DNA of 64,000 nucleotides from Bosea sp. Tri-49 (GTDB lineage: Bacteria; Pseudomonadota; Alphaproteobacteria; Rhizobiales; Beijerinckiaceae), in NCBI RefSeq assembly GCF_003952665.1, contig NZ_CP017946.1, positions 310,001 to 374,000 of the forward strand, given 5' to 3'. Position 1 is the first letter of the stretch. Each line of letters begins with the position of its first letter. This document shows, in pieces, positions 45,076 to 54,683 of this stretch. The position numbers and the translations under genes are program-made. The notes below the pieces were generated by a model. That model did no database searches, was not told the DNA's origin, and worked only from the letters and a program-made list of their open reading frames with translations.

Positions 45076-45558
45076 ATGACGCTGACGATTCGCCCCGTGC
45101 GGCCCGATGAGGCCGGGCTCGTGCTCGGCTTCGTCCGCGAGCTCGCCGAATACGAGAAACTGCTGCACGAGGTCGAGGCCAGCGAGGCCGATATGGCGGC
45201 CGCCCTGTTCGGCCCGGAGCCCAAGGTCTTCTGCGACATTGCCGAATGGGACGGCGCTCCGGCAGGCTTTGCGATCTGGTTCTACACCTATTCGACCTTC
45301 ACCGGCCGGCATGGCATCTGGCTCGAGGACCTCTATGTCCGGCCGGAGCATCGCGGCCGCGGCATCGGCAAGGCGCTGATGGTGCGTTTGGCGAAGCGCT
45401 GCGTCGATGAAGGCCTGTCGCGCTTCGCCTGGTGGGTGCTGAATTGGAACGAGCCCTCGCGGGTGTTCTATCGCTCGATCGGCGCGGTGGCGCAGGACGA
45501 GTGGACGGTAAAGCGCCTCGACGGGCAGGCGCTGCACAAGCTCGCTGCCGGAGGCTGA
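45076..45558 (+). CDS. GNAT N-acetyltransferase, diamine acetyltransferase-like
   Basis: 160 residues, one GNAT domain. The acetyl-CoA loop is VRPEHRGRGIGKALM (about 94-108). IRPVRPDEAGLVLGFVRELA, YEKL near the N-terminus and WLEDLYV plus WVLNWNEPSRVFYRSIGA resemble the spermidine/spermine or thialysine acetyltransferase branch; the acceptor is not certain. The stop is 3 bp before the folA start, so the two genes are probably co-transcribed. Confidence 0.87.
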   Translation: MTLTIRPVRPDEAGLVLGFVRELAEYEKLLHEVEASEADMAAALFGPEPKVFCDIAEWDGAPAGFAIWFYTYSTFTGRHGIWLEDLYVRPEHRGRGIGKALMVRLAKRCVDEGLSRFAWWVLNWNEPSRVFYRSIGAVAQDEWTVKRLDGQALHKLAAGG

Positions 45559-45561
45559 GCC

Positions 45562-46077
45562 GTGGCGAAGCTCCCCATTGTCCTGATCGCGGCGATCGCC
45601 GAGAACGGCGTGATCGGCCGCGACAACCAGCTGATATGGCGGCTCAAGACCGACATGCGCCGCTTCCGAGAATTGACCATGGGCTGCCCGATCATCATGG
45701 GGCGCAAGACCTTCCTGTCGATCGGCAAGCCGCTGCCGGGACGCCAGACCGTAGTGCTCTCGCGCGATCCGGACTTCCAGCCGGAAGGCGTCTATATCGT
45801 GCCCTCGCTCGATCAGGCGCTCGCAACGGGGCAGGGGCTCGGTAAGGCGATGGGCGCGCGCGCCGTCATCGTCGCTGGCGGCGGCGAGGTGTATGCTCAG
45901 GCGTTGCCGGTCGTGGACCGGCTGGAATTGACCCTCGTCCACGCCCGGCCGGAGGGTGACGCGGTCTTCCCGGATTTCGACCGTGCGGTCTTCCACGAGA
46001 GCACCCGTAGCGAGCACCCGGCCGGCGCTGACGACGAGTTTTCCTTCGCCTTCGCGACCTTCGAGCGGGTATCCTAA
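45562..46077 (+). CDS. folA: Dihydrofolate reductase
   Basis: 171 residues from a GTG. The active-site segments are AAIAENGVIGRDNQLIW, then LKTDMRRF with the catalytic Asp, PIIMGRKTF for NADPH binding, and GGGEVYAQALP. It regenerates tetrahydrofolate from the dihydrofolate made by ThyA (11.4 kb). thyA and folA are normally close together; the 26-kb block and the cyo operon lie between them here. Confidence 0.95.
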   Translation: MAKLPIVLIAAIAENGVIGRDNQLIWRLKTDMRRFRELTMGCPIIMGRKTFLSIGKPLPGRQTVVLSRDPDFQPEGVYIVPSLDQALATGQGLGKAMGARAVIVAGGGEVYAQALPVVDRLELTLVHARPEGDAVFPDFDRAVFHESTRSEHPAGADDEFSFAFATFERVS

Positions 46078-46244
46078 AGGCCAAACGGCGAACTGCGACG
46101 AACGGTCTACGACCAAAGGGGCTTGCGTCGTTGACGAATCCGTGGCCGATGCCCAATTCAACGCGCATTGCGCCGCTTGGCGCTGACAGCGTTCTGCCGT
46201 TCAGCTATGCACGGTCGAAGCAAAGAGTGAGGAACGGCTGAGGC

Positions 46245-47414
46245 ATGCCTTGGAGTAACCAGAGCGGCGGGAGTGGCGGCAGCGGTGGCGGCGGTGGTGG
46301 CCCCTGGGGCCAGCGCGGTGGCGGCGGCAATGGCGGCGGTCCCTGGGGCGGCGGTCCTTCGGGCGGCAACACGCCTCCCGATCTCGAGGAAATCATCCGG
46401 CGCGGTCAGGACCGGCTCAAGAATTTCCTGCCGGGCGGCAATCTCGGCGGGCCCGGCCTGATCATCGGCGTCCTGTTCCTGATCTTCGTCTGGTTCATGA
46501 CCGGCTGGTACATCGTCCGCCCGAACGAGGTCGGCCTCAATCTCGTCTTCGGGAAATACATCGGCAAGACCGGCGAAGGCCTCAACTACAACTGGCCCTA
46601 TCCGATCGGCAGCGTGGTCAAGCCGCAGGTGACGAACGTCATCACCACCGAAGTCGGCTTCCGGACCGTCGAGTCGGTGCGCACGTCGCGCCAGACCGAC
46701 GTCACCGAGGAAAGCCTGATGCTGACCGGTGACGAGAACATCGTCGACATCGATGTGATCGTGCAGTGGAAGATCGATGCGGGCGCGCCCGAGAACTATG
46801 TCTTCAACATCCAGGATCCGCCGGGCACGGTGAAGGCCGTCGCCGAGAGCGCGATGCGCGAGATCATCGGCCGGCGCAACATCCAGCCGGTGCTGACCAC
46901 CGACCGCGGCGCGATCGAGACCGAAGTGCGCCAGCTGATGCAGGACACGCTGAACACCTACCGGGCCGGCGTGCAGATCAATCTGGTCCAGCTTCAGAAG
47001 GTCGACCCGCCGCAGCAGGTCATCGACGCCTTCCGCGACGTCCAGGCGGCGCGCGCCGACCAGGAGCGCCTGCGCAACGAGGCGGAAACCTACGCCAACC
47101 GCGTCGTGCCGGAATCGCGCGGTAAGGCTGCGCAGCTCCTCCAGTCGGCCGAGGCCTATAAGGACCAGACGGTCAACGAGGCGCTCGGCCAGATCAGCCG
47201 CTTCAACTCGGTCTACGAGCAGTACAAGAACGCGCCCGCCGTCACGCGCGAGCGGCTCTTCCTCGAAACCATGGAACGCGTCTTCGGTGGTATGGACAAG
47301 GTGATCCTCGACCAGAACGGCTCCGGCAGCGGTGTCGTACCCTATCTGCCGCTCGGCGAGCTTGGGCAGCAGCAGCGCCGTCCGGCCGGCCAGACCCAGG
47401 GAGCGGTGCGATGA
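46245..47414 (+). CDS. hflK: FtsH protease modulator HflK
   Basis: 389 residues. A long Gly-rich cytoplasmic N-terminus (GGGGGPWGQRGGGG) is followed by one membrane helix (about 76-95) and an SPFH/band-7 domain (WYIVRPNEVGLNLVFGKYIG) with a coiled-coil tail. With HflC it forms the periplasmic cage around the FtsH protease. The stop overlaps the hflC start (ATGA-type). Confidence 0.94.
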   Translation: MPWSNQSGGSGGSGGGGGGPWGQRGGGGNGGGPWGGGPSGGNTPPDLEEIIRRGQDRLKNFLPGGNLGGPGLIIGVLFLIFVWFMTGWYIVRPNEVGLNLVFGKYIGKTGEGLNYNWPYPIGSVVKPQVTNVITTEVGFRTVESVRTSRQTDVTEESLMLTGDENIVDIDVIVQWKIDAGAPENYVFNIQDPPGTVKAVAESAMREIIGRRNIQPVLTTDRGAIETEVRQLMQDTLNTYRAGVQINLVQLQKVDPPQQVIDAFRDVQAARADQERLRNEAETYANRVVPESRGKAAQLLQSAEAYKDQTVNEALGQISRFNSVYEQYKNAPAVTRERLFLETMERVFGGMDKVILDQNGSGSGVVPYLPLGELGQQQRRPAGQTQGAVR

Positions 47415-48337
47415 GCGGCATCCTTCGTGTGGGTCTGCTGGCGCTCGTCGCCATCGCCGCGGTCGTCTTCTATGCCTGCACCTTCGTGGTGCGCCAGACC
47501 GACTCCGCCATCGTGCTGCGCTTCGGCGCGGTGCGCACCGTCGCGACCGCGCCGGGGCTCTATCTCAAGCTGCCGGCACCGTTCGAGCAGGTCGTCTTCC
47601 TCGACAACCGCATCCTCGATCTCGACCTGCCGTCGCAGGAGATCATCGCCTCGGACCAGAAGCGTCTCGTGGTCGATGCCTTCACGCGTTACCGGATTTC
47701 CGATCCGCTGCGCTTCTACCAGGCGGTCAACAACATCCCGCGTGCCAATTCGCAGCTCGCCTCGATCGTCAACGGTAATGTCCGCTCGGTTCTCGCCGAG
47801 GCGACGTTCACGTCGATGGTCCGCAACGATCGCTCGCGGCTGATGAACCGCATCCGCGACGAGGTGAATCGCGAGGCGGGCCGCTTCGGCATGACCGTGG
47901 TCGACGTCCGGTTGCGCCGTGTCGACCTGCCGGCGGCCAACTCGCAGGCGGTGTTCCAGCGCATGCAGACCGAACGCCAGCGGGAGGCGGCGGAAGCGCG
48001 CGCGCTCGGTGGCCAGCAGTCGCAGGAGATTCGGGCAAAGGCTGAGCGCGATGCGATCATCATCGTCGCCGAGGCGCAGCGGAAGTCCGACGAGACCCGC
48101 GGCCAGGGCGAGGGTGAGCGCAACCGCATCTTCGCCGAGGGCTTCGGCAAGGATCCGGAGTTCTTCGCCTTCTACCGCTCGATGCAGGCTTATGAAGCGA
48201 GCCTGAAGTCCGGTGATACTCGGATGCTGCTGACGCCGGATTCGCCGTTCTTCCGCTTCTTCAACGACCCGTCCGGCCGACGGGCCGGAGCGGGAACCGA
48301 TGCTACCCCGGCGACGCCGGCGGCTCCCAAGCCCTGA
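47411..48337 (+). CDS. hflC: FtsH protease modulator HflC
   Basis: 308 residues with an N-terminal membrane helix (about 5-23), an SPFH domain (TFVVRQTDSAIVLRFGAVRT) and a helical region ending GFGKDPEFFAFYRSMQAYE, the HflC signature. Translationally coupled to hflK. Confidence 0.94.
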   Translation: MSGILRVGLLALVAIAAVVFYACTFVVRQTDSAIVLRFGAVRTVATAPGLYLKLPAPFEQVVFLDNRILDLDLPSQEIIASDQKRLVVDAFTRYRISDPLRFYQAVNNIPRANSQLASIVNGNVRSVLAEATFTSMVRNDRSRLMNRIRDEVNREAGRFGMTVVDVRLRRVDLPAANSQAVFQRMQTERQREAAEARALGGQQSQEIRAKAERDAIIIVAEAQRKSDETRGQGEGERNRIFAEGFGKDPEFFAFYRSMQAYEASLKSGDTRMLLTPDSPFFRFFNDPSGRRAGAGTDATPATPAAPKP

Positions 48338-48357
48338 CCTATGACCGAGCGCTGCGC

Positions 48358-48543
48358 ATGACAGATTTCCTCGCGGCGCTCGGCCTGGTCTTCGCCATCG
48401 AGGGACTGCTTTTCGCGTCGATTCCGGAGATCGCCAAGGAGGCGCTGCGCAGCGCCTCCGAGACACCCGCCGAGCGGATGCGGCTGATCGGCATCGTCTC
48501 GGCGGTCGTCGGTGTCGCCCTGGTCTGGCTAGCGAGAGGCTGA
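48358..48543 (+). CDS. DUF2065 small membrane protein
   Basis: 61 residues, two membrane helices (FLAALGLVFAIEGLLFASI; LIGIVSAVVGVALVWL). DUF2065 genes commonly sit between hflC and degP; the function is unknown. It is 20 bp behind hflC. Confidence 0.85.
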   Translation: MTDFLAALGLVFAIEGLLFASIPEIAKEALRSASETPAERMRLIGIVSAVVGVALVWLARG

Positions 48544-48698
48544 CGCCCCTTTTTGGGCGATCACGGCGTTATGACGCAATCTTGCGTCGCCCTTCCGCCG
48601 CATTTTGGCGTTCTTAAGTTGCGTTCGGATTCCGGCTGCGCTGCAATGTCGTCAAGGCCGATCACTTGGCGCGGCAACTCATGATCATGAGGACATCG

Positions 48699-50240
48699 AT
48701 GGCACTCACACAATCCCATGCCTACCGTCTGGCGCGGGTCGCGACTGTCGCCGGCATGGCCTTCGCGACTGTGCCTGCGTTCGGCCAGGCGACGCCGGCG
48801 CCCGGACCTGTCCAGGCCGTGCCGCAGGTCCATGGCACCACCATCTCGCTGGCCGATCTCGCCGAGCGGGTGATGCCGGCGGTGGTCAACATCGCCGCGG
48901 TGACGACCAGCGAGAACCGCGGCCGCACCCTGCCGCAACTTCCGCAGCTCGGCCCCGACACCCCGTTCGGTGACCTGTTCGAGGAATTCTTCAATCGCCG
49001 CGGCCGTGGCGGCGAACAGGGTCAGAACCAGCCGCAACAGCCGCCGCAGCAGCGCCGCTCGCAATCGGCCGGCTCGGGCTTCGTGATCGATCCGTCCGGC
49101 CTGGTGGTGACCAACAACCACGTCATCGGCGACGCCAACGAAATCACCGTGGTGTTCAGCGATGGCCTGCGCCTCAAGGCCGAGGTCGTCGGCAAGGACA
49201 CCAAGGTCGACCTCGCCGTTCTGCGCGTGAAGCACGACAAGCCGCTGCCCTTCGTCAAGTTCGGTGATTCCGACAAGGCCCGCATCGGCGACCCCGTCAT
49301 GGCGATCGGCAACCCGTTCGGCCTCGGCGGCTCGGTCTCGTCGGGCATCGTCTCGGCCCGCAATCGCGACATCAACCAGGGCCCCTACGACACCTATATC
49401 CAGACCGACGCGGCCATCAACAAGGGCAATTCGGGCGGCCCGCTGTTCAACATGGCCGGCGAGGTGATCGGCATCAACACCGCGATCCTGTCGCCGACCG
49501 GCGGCTCGGTCGGCATCGGCTTCGCCGTGCCGTCCTCGCTTGCGACCAACATCGTTGATCAGCTCAAGGAGTTCGGCGAGACCCGCCGCGGCTGGCTCGG
49601 CGTACGCATCCAGAACGTCGATGACGCCACCGCGGAAGCGCTCGGCCTCGGCACGGCGCGCGGCGCGCTGATCGCCGGCATCGACGACAAGGGCCCGGCC
49701 AAGCCGGCCGGCCTTGAGATCGGCGACGTGATCGTCAAGTTCGACGGCAAGGACGTGAAGGATTCGCGCGAGCTGCCGCGCATCGTCGCCAGCACGGCGG
49801 TCGGCAAGGACGTGCCGATCCAGGTCATGCGCAAGGGCAAAGAGCTGGCCAAGACGGTCAAGCTGGCCCGGCTCGAGGATGGCGAGAAGGTCCAGCAGGC
49901 TTCGGCCAACAAGCCGACAGGCGAGGCCGCCAAGCCGGCCACCGCCTCGGCGCTCGGCCTTGAGTTCTCGGCCCAGAACGAGGAGCTGCGCAAGCGCTAC
50001 TCGATCAAGGACGGGCTGAAGGGCGTCGTCATCACCAAGGTCGACAGCAACTCGAACGCTGCCGACAAGCGCATCCTCGTCGGCGAACTCGTGGTCGAGG
50101 TCGGCCAGGAGGCGGTGAATTCGCCCGAGGACGTCACCAAGCGGTTGGACGCCCTCAAGAAGGAGGGTAAGAAATCTGCCCTGCTGCTGGTCTCGAACGG
50201 CCAGGGCGAAGTCCGCTTCGTCGCGGTGACGATGAGCTGA
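48699..50240 (+). CDS. Do/DegP family periplasmic serine protease
   Basis: About 513 residues from the ATG at 48699, preceded by GAGGA at 5-nt spacing; in-frame ATGs at 48681 and 48687 are alternatives. A signal peptide ends AFGQA. The trypsin-like domain has the triad in NNHVIG (His), VDLAVLRV (Asp) and GNSGGPL (Ser). Two PDZ domains follow (RRGWLGVRIQ; GLKGVVITKVD). It degrades or refolds misfolded envelope proteins. A strong terminator follows. Confidence 0.94.
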   Translation: MALTQSHAYRLARVATVAGMAFATVPAFGQATPAPGPVQAVPQVHGTTISLADLAERVMPAVVNIAAVTTSENRGRTLPQLPQLGPDTPFGDLFEEFFNRRGRGGEQGQNQPQQPPQQRRSQSAGSGFVIDPSGLVVTNNHVIGDANEITVVFSDGLRLKAEVVGKDTKVDLAVLRVKHDKPLPFVKFGDSDKARIGDPVMAIGNPFGLGGSVSSGIVSARNRDINQGPYDTYIQTDAAINKGNSGGPLFNMAGEVIGINTAILSPTGGSVGIGFAVPSSLATNIVDQLKEFGETRRGWLGVRIQNVDDATAEALGLGTARGALIAGIDDKGPAKPAGLEIGDVIVKFDGKDVKDSRELPRIVASTAVGKDVPIQVMRKGKELAKTVKLARLEDGEKVQQASANKPTGEAAKPATASALGLEFSAQNEELRKRYSIKDGLKGVVITKVDSNSNAADKRILVGELVVEVGQEAVNSPEDVTKRLDALKKEGKKSALLLVSNGQGEVRFVAVTMS

Positions 50241-50264
50241 CCGCTCCTCATTGATGGATCGACG

Positions 50265-50292
50265 AAAAGGCGGCCTCCGGGCCGCCTTTTTT
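50265..50292 (+). terminator. Rho-independent terminator after the degP-like gene
   Basis: An 11-bp stem AAAAGGCGGCC/GGCCGCCTTTT with a short loop and a run of six T, starting 25 bp after the protease stop. Confidence 0.92.
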
Positions 50293-50381
50293 GTTGCCGC
50301 TGATTGGCGCCATCAGGTTTTTGCGTTGGAAACGCGATCACGGCTCCGACAAGGTTCCTTTCCTAATCAGAGAGGCATCCA

Positions 50382-50723
50382 ATGCGTATGAGCGACATCC
50401 CCTTCGGCACGACCGACTGGTCCTCTGTCGAGCCGGAGCATTTCCCTGGCGAAGAGGGCCAGGCGACCTGGCGCACAAGGCGCTTCGGGCCGGCGGAGAA
50501 TCCGATCCGGGTCAGGATGGTCGAATACTCGGCCGGCTATGTCTCCGACCATTGGTGCGAGAAGGGGCACATTCTCTTGTGTCTCGACGGCGAGCTCGAG
50601 ACGACGCTGGCTGACGGCCGGGCCATGCTGCTGCGGGCCGGGATGAGCTACCAGGTCGCCGACAAGGCCGAGCCGCATCGCTCGCGCTCGCCGAACGGAG
50701 CGCGGCTGTTCATCGTCGATTGA
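50382..50723 (+). CDS. DHCW-motif cupin-fold protein
   Basis: 113 residues (ATG 50382, or 50388). The sequence VSDHWCEKGHILLCLDGELE contains the DH-W-C motif naming this small cupin family, with His residues that could bind a metal in the beta barrel. Cytoplasmic; function unknown. Convergent with serB, whose stop lies 3 bp further on. Confidence 0.82.
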   Translation: MRMSDIPFGTTDWSSVEPEHFPGEEGQATWRTRRFGPAENPIRVRMVEYSAGYVSDHWCEKGHILLCLDGELETTLADGRAMLLRAGMSYQVADKAEPHRSRSPNGARLFIVD

Positions 50724-50726
50724 GGC

Positions 50727-51617
50727 TCAGGCCCTGACGATCTCGTCGCCGCGATAGCCCTGGGCGTAGAGCAAGGCAGTGAGGTCGGCATGGTCGAGGC
50801 GGGCATCGGCTGCGGCTGCCACCGTCGGCTTGGCGCGGAAGGCGACGCCGAGCCCGGCTTCGCCCAGCATGGCGAGATCGTTGGCGCCGTCGCCGACCGC
50901 GAGGGTCGCCTCATCCGGCAGGCCGAAGCGGGCGCGCAATTCGATCAGCGCGTCGAGCTTGGCCTGCTTGCCGAGGATCGGCTCGGCGACCAGTCCCGAG
51001 AGCAGGGCGCCTTCGCTGAGCAGGATGTTGGAGCGGTGCTCGTCGAAGCCAATCGTCTGGCTGATCGGGCCGGTGAAGACGGTGAAACCGCCCGAGACCA
51101 GGGCCGTGTAGCCGCCATTGGCGCGCATGGTGCGCACCAAGGCACTGCCGCCCGGCGTCAGCGTGATGCTCCTGGCGATGATCTCGTCGACGACGCCGAG
51201 CGCAATGCCCTTCAACAGCGCGACGCGCTCACGCAAGGCCGGCTCGAATTCGAGCTCGCCGCGCATGGCGCGCTCGGTGATATCAGAGACCTTCTCCTTT
51301 AGCCCGACATAGGCCGCGAGTTCGTCGATGCATTCCTGGCCGATCATGGTGGAATCCATGTCGGCGAGGAACAGGCGCTTGCGGCGCGTTTGCGCAGGCT
51401 GGACGATGATGTCGACCTGAGCGCCGCCAAGCGCCTCGCGCAGCGCCGCTTCGAGCTTGCGCGCATCGTCCGCTTCCGCGAAGAGGTCGGCCGCGATCTC
51501 GCCATCGAGGCGCTCGACCTTTGCCGGCGCCGGCGAAGCGGCGCGCAGGCGGGCGAGCAGGCCGTCGCCGAGCAGGGCCTGACCATGGGCGGAGACGAAG
51601 GTGGCGACGAGCGTCAT
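50727..51617 (-). CDS. serB: Phosphoserine phosphatase
   Basis: 296 residues. HAD motif [18 protein letters not shown] has the two catalytic Asp near 86 and 88, then [12 protein letters not shown] (motif II) and [11 protein letters not shown] (motif IV). The N-terminal 80 residues are an ACT-like regulatory part. It makes L-serine from O-phospho-L-serine. The start lies only 18 bp from the divergent miaA start. Confidence 0.94.
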   Translation of the reverse strand: MTLVATFVSAHGQALLGDGLLARLRAASPAPAKVERLDGEIAADLFAEADDARKLEAALREALGGAQVDIIVQPAQTRRKRLFLADMDSTMIGQECIDELAAYVGLKEKVSDITERAMRGELEFEPALRERVALLKGIALGVVDEIIARSITLTPGGSALVRTMRANGGYTALVSGGFTVFTGPISQTIGFDEHRSNILLSEGALLSGLVAEPILGKQAKLDALIELRARFGLPDEATLAVGDGANDLAMLGEAGLGVAFRAKPTVAAAADARLDHADLTALLYAQGYRGDEIVRA

Positions 51618-51635
51618 GAGGGAGCCGGAAGCGAA

Positions 51636-52580
51636 GTGAAATACAGCGCGGTGCTCATCGCAGGTCCGACCGCGAGCGGCAAGTCGGCGCTGGCGGTCGC
51701 ATTGGCGCGCCGTTTCGGCGGCGTCGTGGTCAATGCCGACTCGATGCAGGTTTACCGCGACCTCCAGGTCATCACCGCGCGACCGACGCCGGAGGAGATG
51801 GGCGAGGTACCGCACCGGCTCTATGGCCACATCGACGGCGCGGTGAACCATTCCGCCGCGGCCTATGCGGCCGAGGTCACGGCGCTTTTGCAGGAGTTGG
51901 CCGGGCAGGGCGCCCTGCCGGTGCTGGTCGGCGGCACCGGGCTTTACTTCAAGGCGCTGACCGAGGGGCTTTCGGACATCCCGCCAGTGCCCGAGGAGGT
52001 TCGCATTGCCTTCCGGGCCCGGGCGGAGCAGCGCGAGACCAGCGAGTTGCATGCCGAGCTGGCCGGCAAGGATCCGGAGATGGCGGCGCGCCTGCGGCCG
52101 AGCGATCGGCTGCGGGTGATGCGGGCGCTGGAGGTGTTGCAGGCGACCGGGCGCTCACTGGCGAGCTTCCAGGGTTCGAGGCGGCCGGGGCGGCTGGCGG
52201 GGCAAAGCCTGCTCAAGCTCTTCCTCGCGCCGGAGCGGGAACTGGTGCGCGCCCGGATCGACCAGCGCTTTGATGCGATGATGGCGCAAGGCGCGCTCGA
52301 AGAGGTCGCGGCCCTGCGCGAGCGCCGGCTCGATCCGCTGCTCCCGGTGATGCGCGCCCATGGCGTGCCGGGGCTGATCGCCTATCTCGACGGCGAGCTT
52401 TCGCTCGACGAGGCAGTGGCACGCGGCAAGGCCGACACCCGCGCTTATGCCAAACGGCAGATGACCTGGTTCCGCCACCAGATGGAAGGTTGGACGGCGG
52501 CTGCGCCGGAGGCGGCGCTCGGCGTCGCGCTGGCCGCCTGCGCGGGCGGGCCTTCGCTTGCCGGCTTTAATCGCGCTTGA
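51636..52580 (+). CDS. miaA: tRNA dimethylallyltransferase
   Basis: About 314 residues from a GTG with GGAAG just upstream. The P-loop GPTASGKS is at 10-17, then [14 protein letters not shown] and [12 protein letters not shown]. It adds a dimethylallyl group to A37 of tRNAs reading UNN codons. It is divergent from serB. Confidence 0.93.
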   Translation: MKYSAVLIAGPTASGKSALAVALARRFGGVVVNADSMQVYRDLQVITARPTPEEMGEVPHRLYGHIDGAVNHSAAAYAAEVTALLQELAGQGALPVLVGGTGLYFKALTEGLSDIPPVPEEVRIAFRARAEQRETSELHAELAGKDPEMAARLRPSDRLRVMRALEVLQATGRSLASFQGSRRPGRLAGQSLLKLFLAPERELVRARIDQRFDAMMAQGALEEVAALRERRLDPLLPVMRAHGVPGLIAYLDGELSLDEAVARGKADTRAYAKRQMTWFRHQMEGWTAAAPEAALGVALAACAGGPSLAGFNRA

Positions 52581-52636
52581 CCATGCGGTGTTGCTCGGCT
52601 AGCGTCCGGCAACTTTCGTTTCGACAGGGCTGCGAC

Positions 52637-52672
52637 ATGCGCAAGCTTATTATCGTACAGGTGCGCTGGTAG
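52637..52672 (+). CDS. ilvB leader peptide
   Basis: An 11-residue frame MRKLIIVQVRW with a stop, containing Leu-Ile-Ile-Val and a further Val, the end products of the pathway. It lies directly before the attenuator hairpins and 117 bp before ilvB, so its translation would sense Ile/Val/Leu-tRNA charging. Confidence 0.82.
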   Translation: MRKLIIVQVRW

Positions 52673-52740
52673 GGGCCGGTTTTACAACCGGGCGTCCCCG
52701 ACGCCAGCGCACGCCCAGGCCCCTCCGAGGGCCTTTTTTA
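52661..52740 (+). promoter_or_regulatory. ilvB transcription attenuator
   Basis: Three alternative pairings can be read directly. GTGCGCTGG (52661-52669, the end of the leader peptide) pairs perfectly with CCAGCGCAC (52704-52712). AGGGGCC (52671-52677) pairs with GGCCCCT (52718-52724) as antiterminator. AGGCCC (52717-52722) pairs with GGGCCT (52729-52734) followed by a T run, as terminator. A ribosome stalled on the Ile/Val codons would cover the first strand and free the antiterminator, as in classical attenuation. Confidence 0.88.
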
Positions 52741-52788
52741 TTGCCTTTTTCCGACTGAAACTGACCAAGACCTCCGCAGGAGACCGTT

Positions 52789-54552
52789 ATGAGCGAGATG
52801 ATGACCGGCGCCGAGATGGTCGTTCGCGCCCTCCAGGACCAGGGCGTGGAGCATCTCTTCGGCTATCCCGGCGGCGCCGTGCTGCCGATCTACGATGCGA
52901 TCTTCCAGCAGGACAAGGTCAAGCACGTGCTCGTCCGCCACGAGCAGGGCGCGGTCCACGCCGCCGAGGGCTATGCCCGCTCGGCGCCGGGCAAGGTCGG
53001 CTGCGTGCTGGTCACCTCCGGCCCCGGTGCGACCAACGCCGTCACCGGGCTGACCGATGCGCTGCTCGACTCGATCCCGCTCGTCGTCATCACCGGCCAG
53101 GTCCCGACGCATCTGATCGGCTCGGACGCCTTCCAGGAATGCGACACGGTCGGCATCACCCGCTCGTGCACCAAGCACAACTACCTGGTGAAGAGCATCG
53201 CCGACCTGCCGCGCGTCCTGCACGAGGCCTTCTACGTCGCCGCCAATGGTCGGCCAGGCCCGGTCGTGGTCGACATTCCCAAGGACATCCAGTTCGCAAC
53301 CGGCTCCTATAGCCGTCCGCGCGACAACCAGCACAAGACCTATCGTCCGACGGTCAAGGGCGACCTGAACAAGATCAAGGCCGCGGTCGAGCTGATCGCC
53401 AAGGCGAAGAAGCCGGTGTTCTACACCGGTGGCGGCGTCATCAACGCTGGCCCGCACGCCTCGGCGCTGCTGCGCGAGCTCGCGCGCCTGACCGGCTATC
53501 CGGTGACCTCGACGCTGATGGGTCTGGGCGCCTTCCCGGCCGCCGACAGGCAGTGGCTCGGCATGCTCGGCATGCACGGCACCTACGAGGCGAACCTCGC
53601 GATGCATGACTGCGACGTCATGATCAATATCGGCGCGCGCTTCGACGACCGGATCACCGGCCGCCTCGATGCCTTCTCGCCGCACTCGAAGAAGATCCAC
53701 ATCGACATCGACCCGTCCTCGATCAACAAAAACGTCAAGGTTGACATCGGCATCATCGGCGACTGCGCCCATGTGCTCGAGGACATGGTCCGCGTCTGGC
53801 GCGAGACCTCGCCGCAGATCGACAAGACCGCGCTCACCGCCTGGTGGACACAGATCGACGGCTGGCGGGCGAGGAACAGCCTCGGCTACAAGCAGTCCGG
53901 CTCGGTTATCAAGCCGCAATATGCACTCGAGCGGCTCTATGAGCTGACCAAGGACCGCAACACCTACTTCACCACCGAAGTCGGTCAGCATCAGATGTGG
54001 GCGGCGCAGTATCTGCGCTTCCAGGAGCCGAACCGCTGGATGACCTCCGGCGGGCTCGGCACCATGGGCTATGGCTTGCCGGCGGCGATCGGGGTGCAGA
54101 TGAAGCACCGCGACGCGCTCGTCATCGACGTCGCGGGCGAGGCCTCGATCCTGATGAACATGCAGGAGATGTCGACGGCGGTGCAGTACCGGCTGCCGGT
54201 CAAGGTCTTCATCCTCAACAACGAGTACATGGGCATGGTGCGCCAGTGGCAGGAATTGCTGCATGGCGGGCGCTATTCGGAGAGCTACTCGGCCTCGCTG
54301 CCGGACTTCGTCAAGCTGGCGGAGGCCTATGGCGGCCACGGCATCCGCTGCTCCGACCCGGCCGATCTCGATGCCGCGATCATGCAGATGATCGAGACGC
54401 CCGGCCCGGTGATCTTCGACTGCCTGGTGGCGAAGGAAGAGAACTGCTTCCCGATGATCCCGTCGGGCAAGGCGCATAACGAGATGATCCTGCCCGATTT
54501 CGAAGGCGATACCGGCGAGATCATCGACGCCAAGGGCAAGCAGCTCGTTTGA
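52789..54552 (+). CDS. ilvB: Acetolactate synthase large subunit
   Basis: 587 residues. The catalytic Glu lies in [16 protein letters not shown] (about residue 52). FAD- and ThDP-binding domains follow, with [16 protein letters not shown] and [19 protein letters not shown]. The ThDP/Mg motif reads AGEASILMN, with Glu where GDGS/GDAS families have Asp, a conservative change. It makes 2-acetolactate or 2-aceto-2-hydroxybutyrate for Val/Leu/Ile. It is controlled by the attenuator upstream; the small subunit gene ilvN is 1.5 kb downstream, with two unrelated genes between. Confidence 0.95.
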   Translation: MSEMMTGAEMVVRALQDQGVEHLFGYPGGAVLPIYDAIFQQDKVKHVLVRHEQGAVHAAEGYARSAPGKVGCVLVTSGPGATNAVTGLTDALLDSIPLVVITGQVPTHLIGSDAFQECDTVGITRSCTKHNYLVKSIADLPRVLHEAFYVAANGRPGPVVVDIPKDIQFATGSYSRPRDNQHKTYRPTVKGDLNKIKAAVELIAKAKKPVFYTGGGVINAGPHASALLRELARLTGYPVTSTLMGLGAFPAADRQWLGMLGMHGTYEANLAMHDCDVMINIGARFDDRITGRLDAFSPHSKKIHIDIDPSSINKNVKVDIGIIGDCAHVLEDMVRVWRETSPQIDKTALTAWWTQIDGWRARNSLGYKQSGSVIKPQYALERLYELTKDRNTYFTTEVGQHQMWAAQYLRFQEPNRWMTSGGLGTMGYGLPAAIGVQMKHRDALVIDVAGEASILMNMQEMSTAVQYRLPVKVFILNNEYMGMVRQWQELLHGGRYSESYSASLPDFVKLAEAYGGHGIRCSDPADLDAAIMQMIETPGPVIFDCLVAKEENCFPMIPSGKAHNEMILPDFEGDTGEIIDAKGKQLV

Positions 54553-54557
54553 TCGGG

Positions 54558-54660
54558 CATCGTCATGCTCGGGCCTGACTCGAGCATCTCCAGTCGGATG
54601 GGCATTTCATCCTGCACCAGATTCTCGGGTCTGCGCTCCGCGCTGCCCGAGAATGACGGC
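54558..54660. repeat. Intergenic palindromic element
   Basis: Two inverted repeats in about 100 bp between ilvB and the racemase gene: ATGCTCG/CGAGCAT (54565-54571 with 54581-54587) and the 9-bp ATTCTCGGG/CCCGAGAAT (54621-54629 with 54646-54654), each flanked by GTCATG- or ATGACGG-like ends. This looks like the dispersed GTCATGCTCGGG/CCCGAGAATGACG elements of Rhizobiales genomes; only one copy is seen in this window. Confidence 0.6.
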
Positions 54661-54683
54661 ATCGGCACAGCATGGGGGACCAC

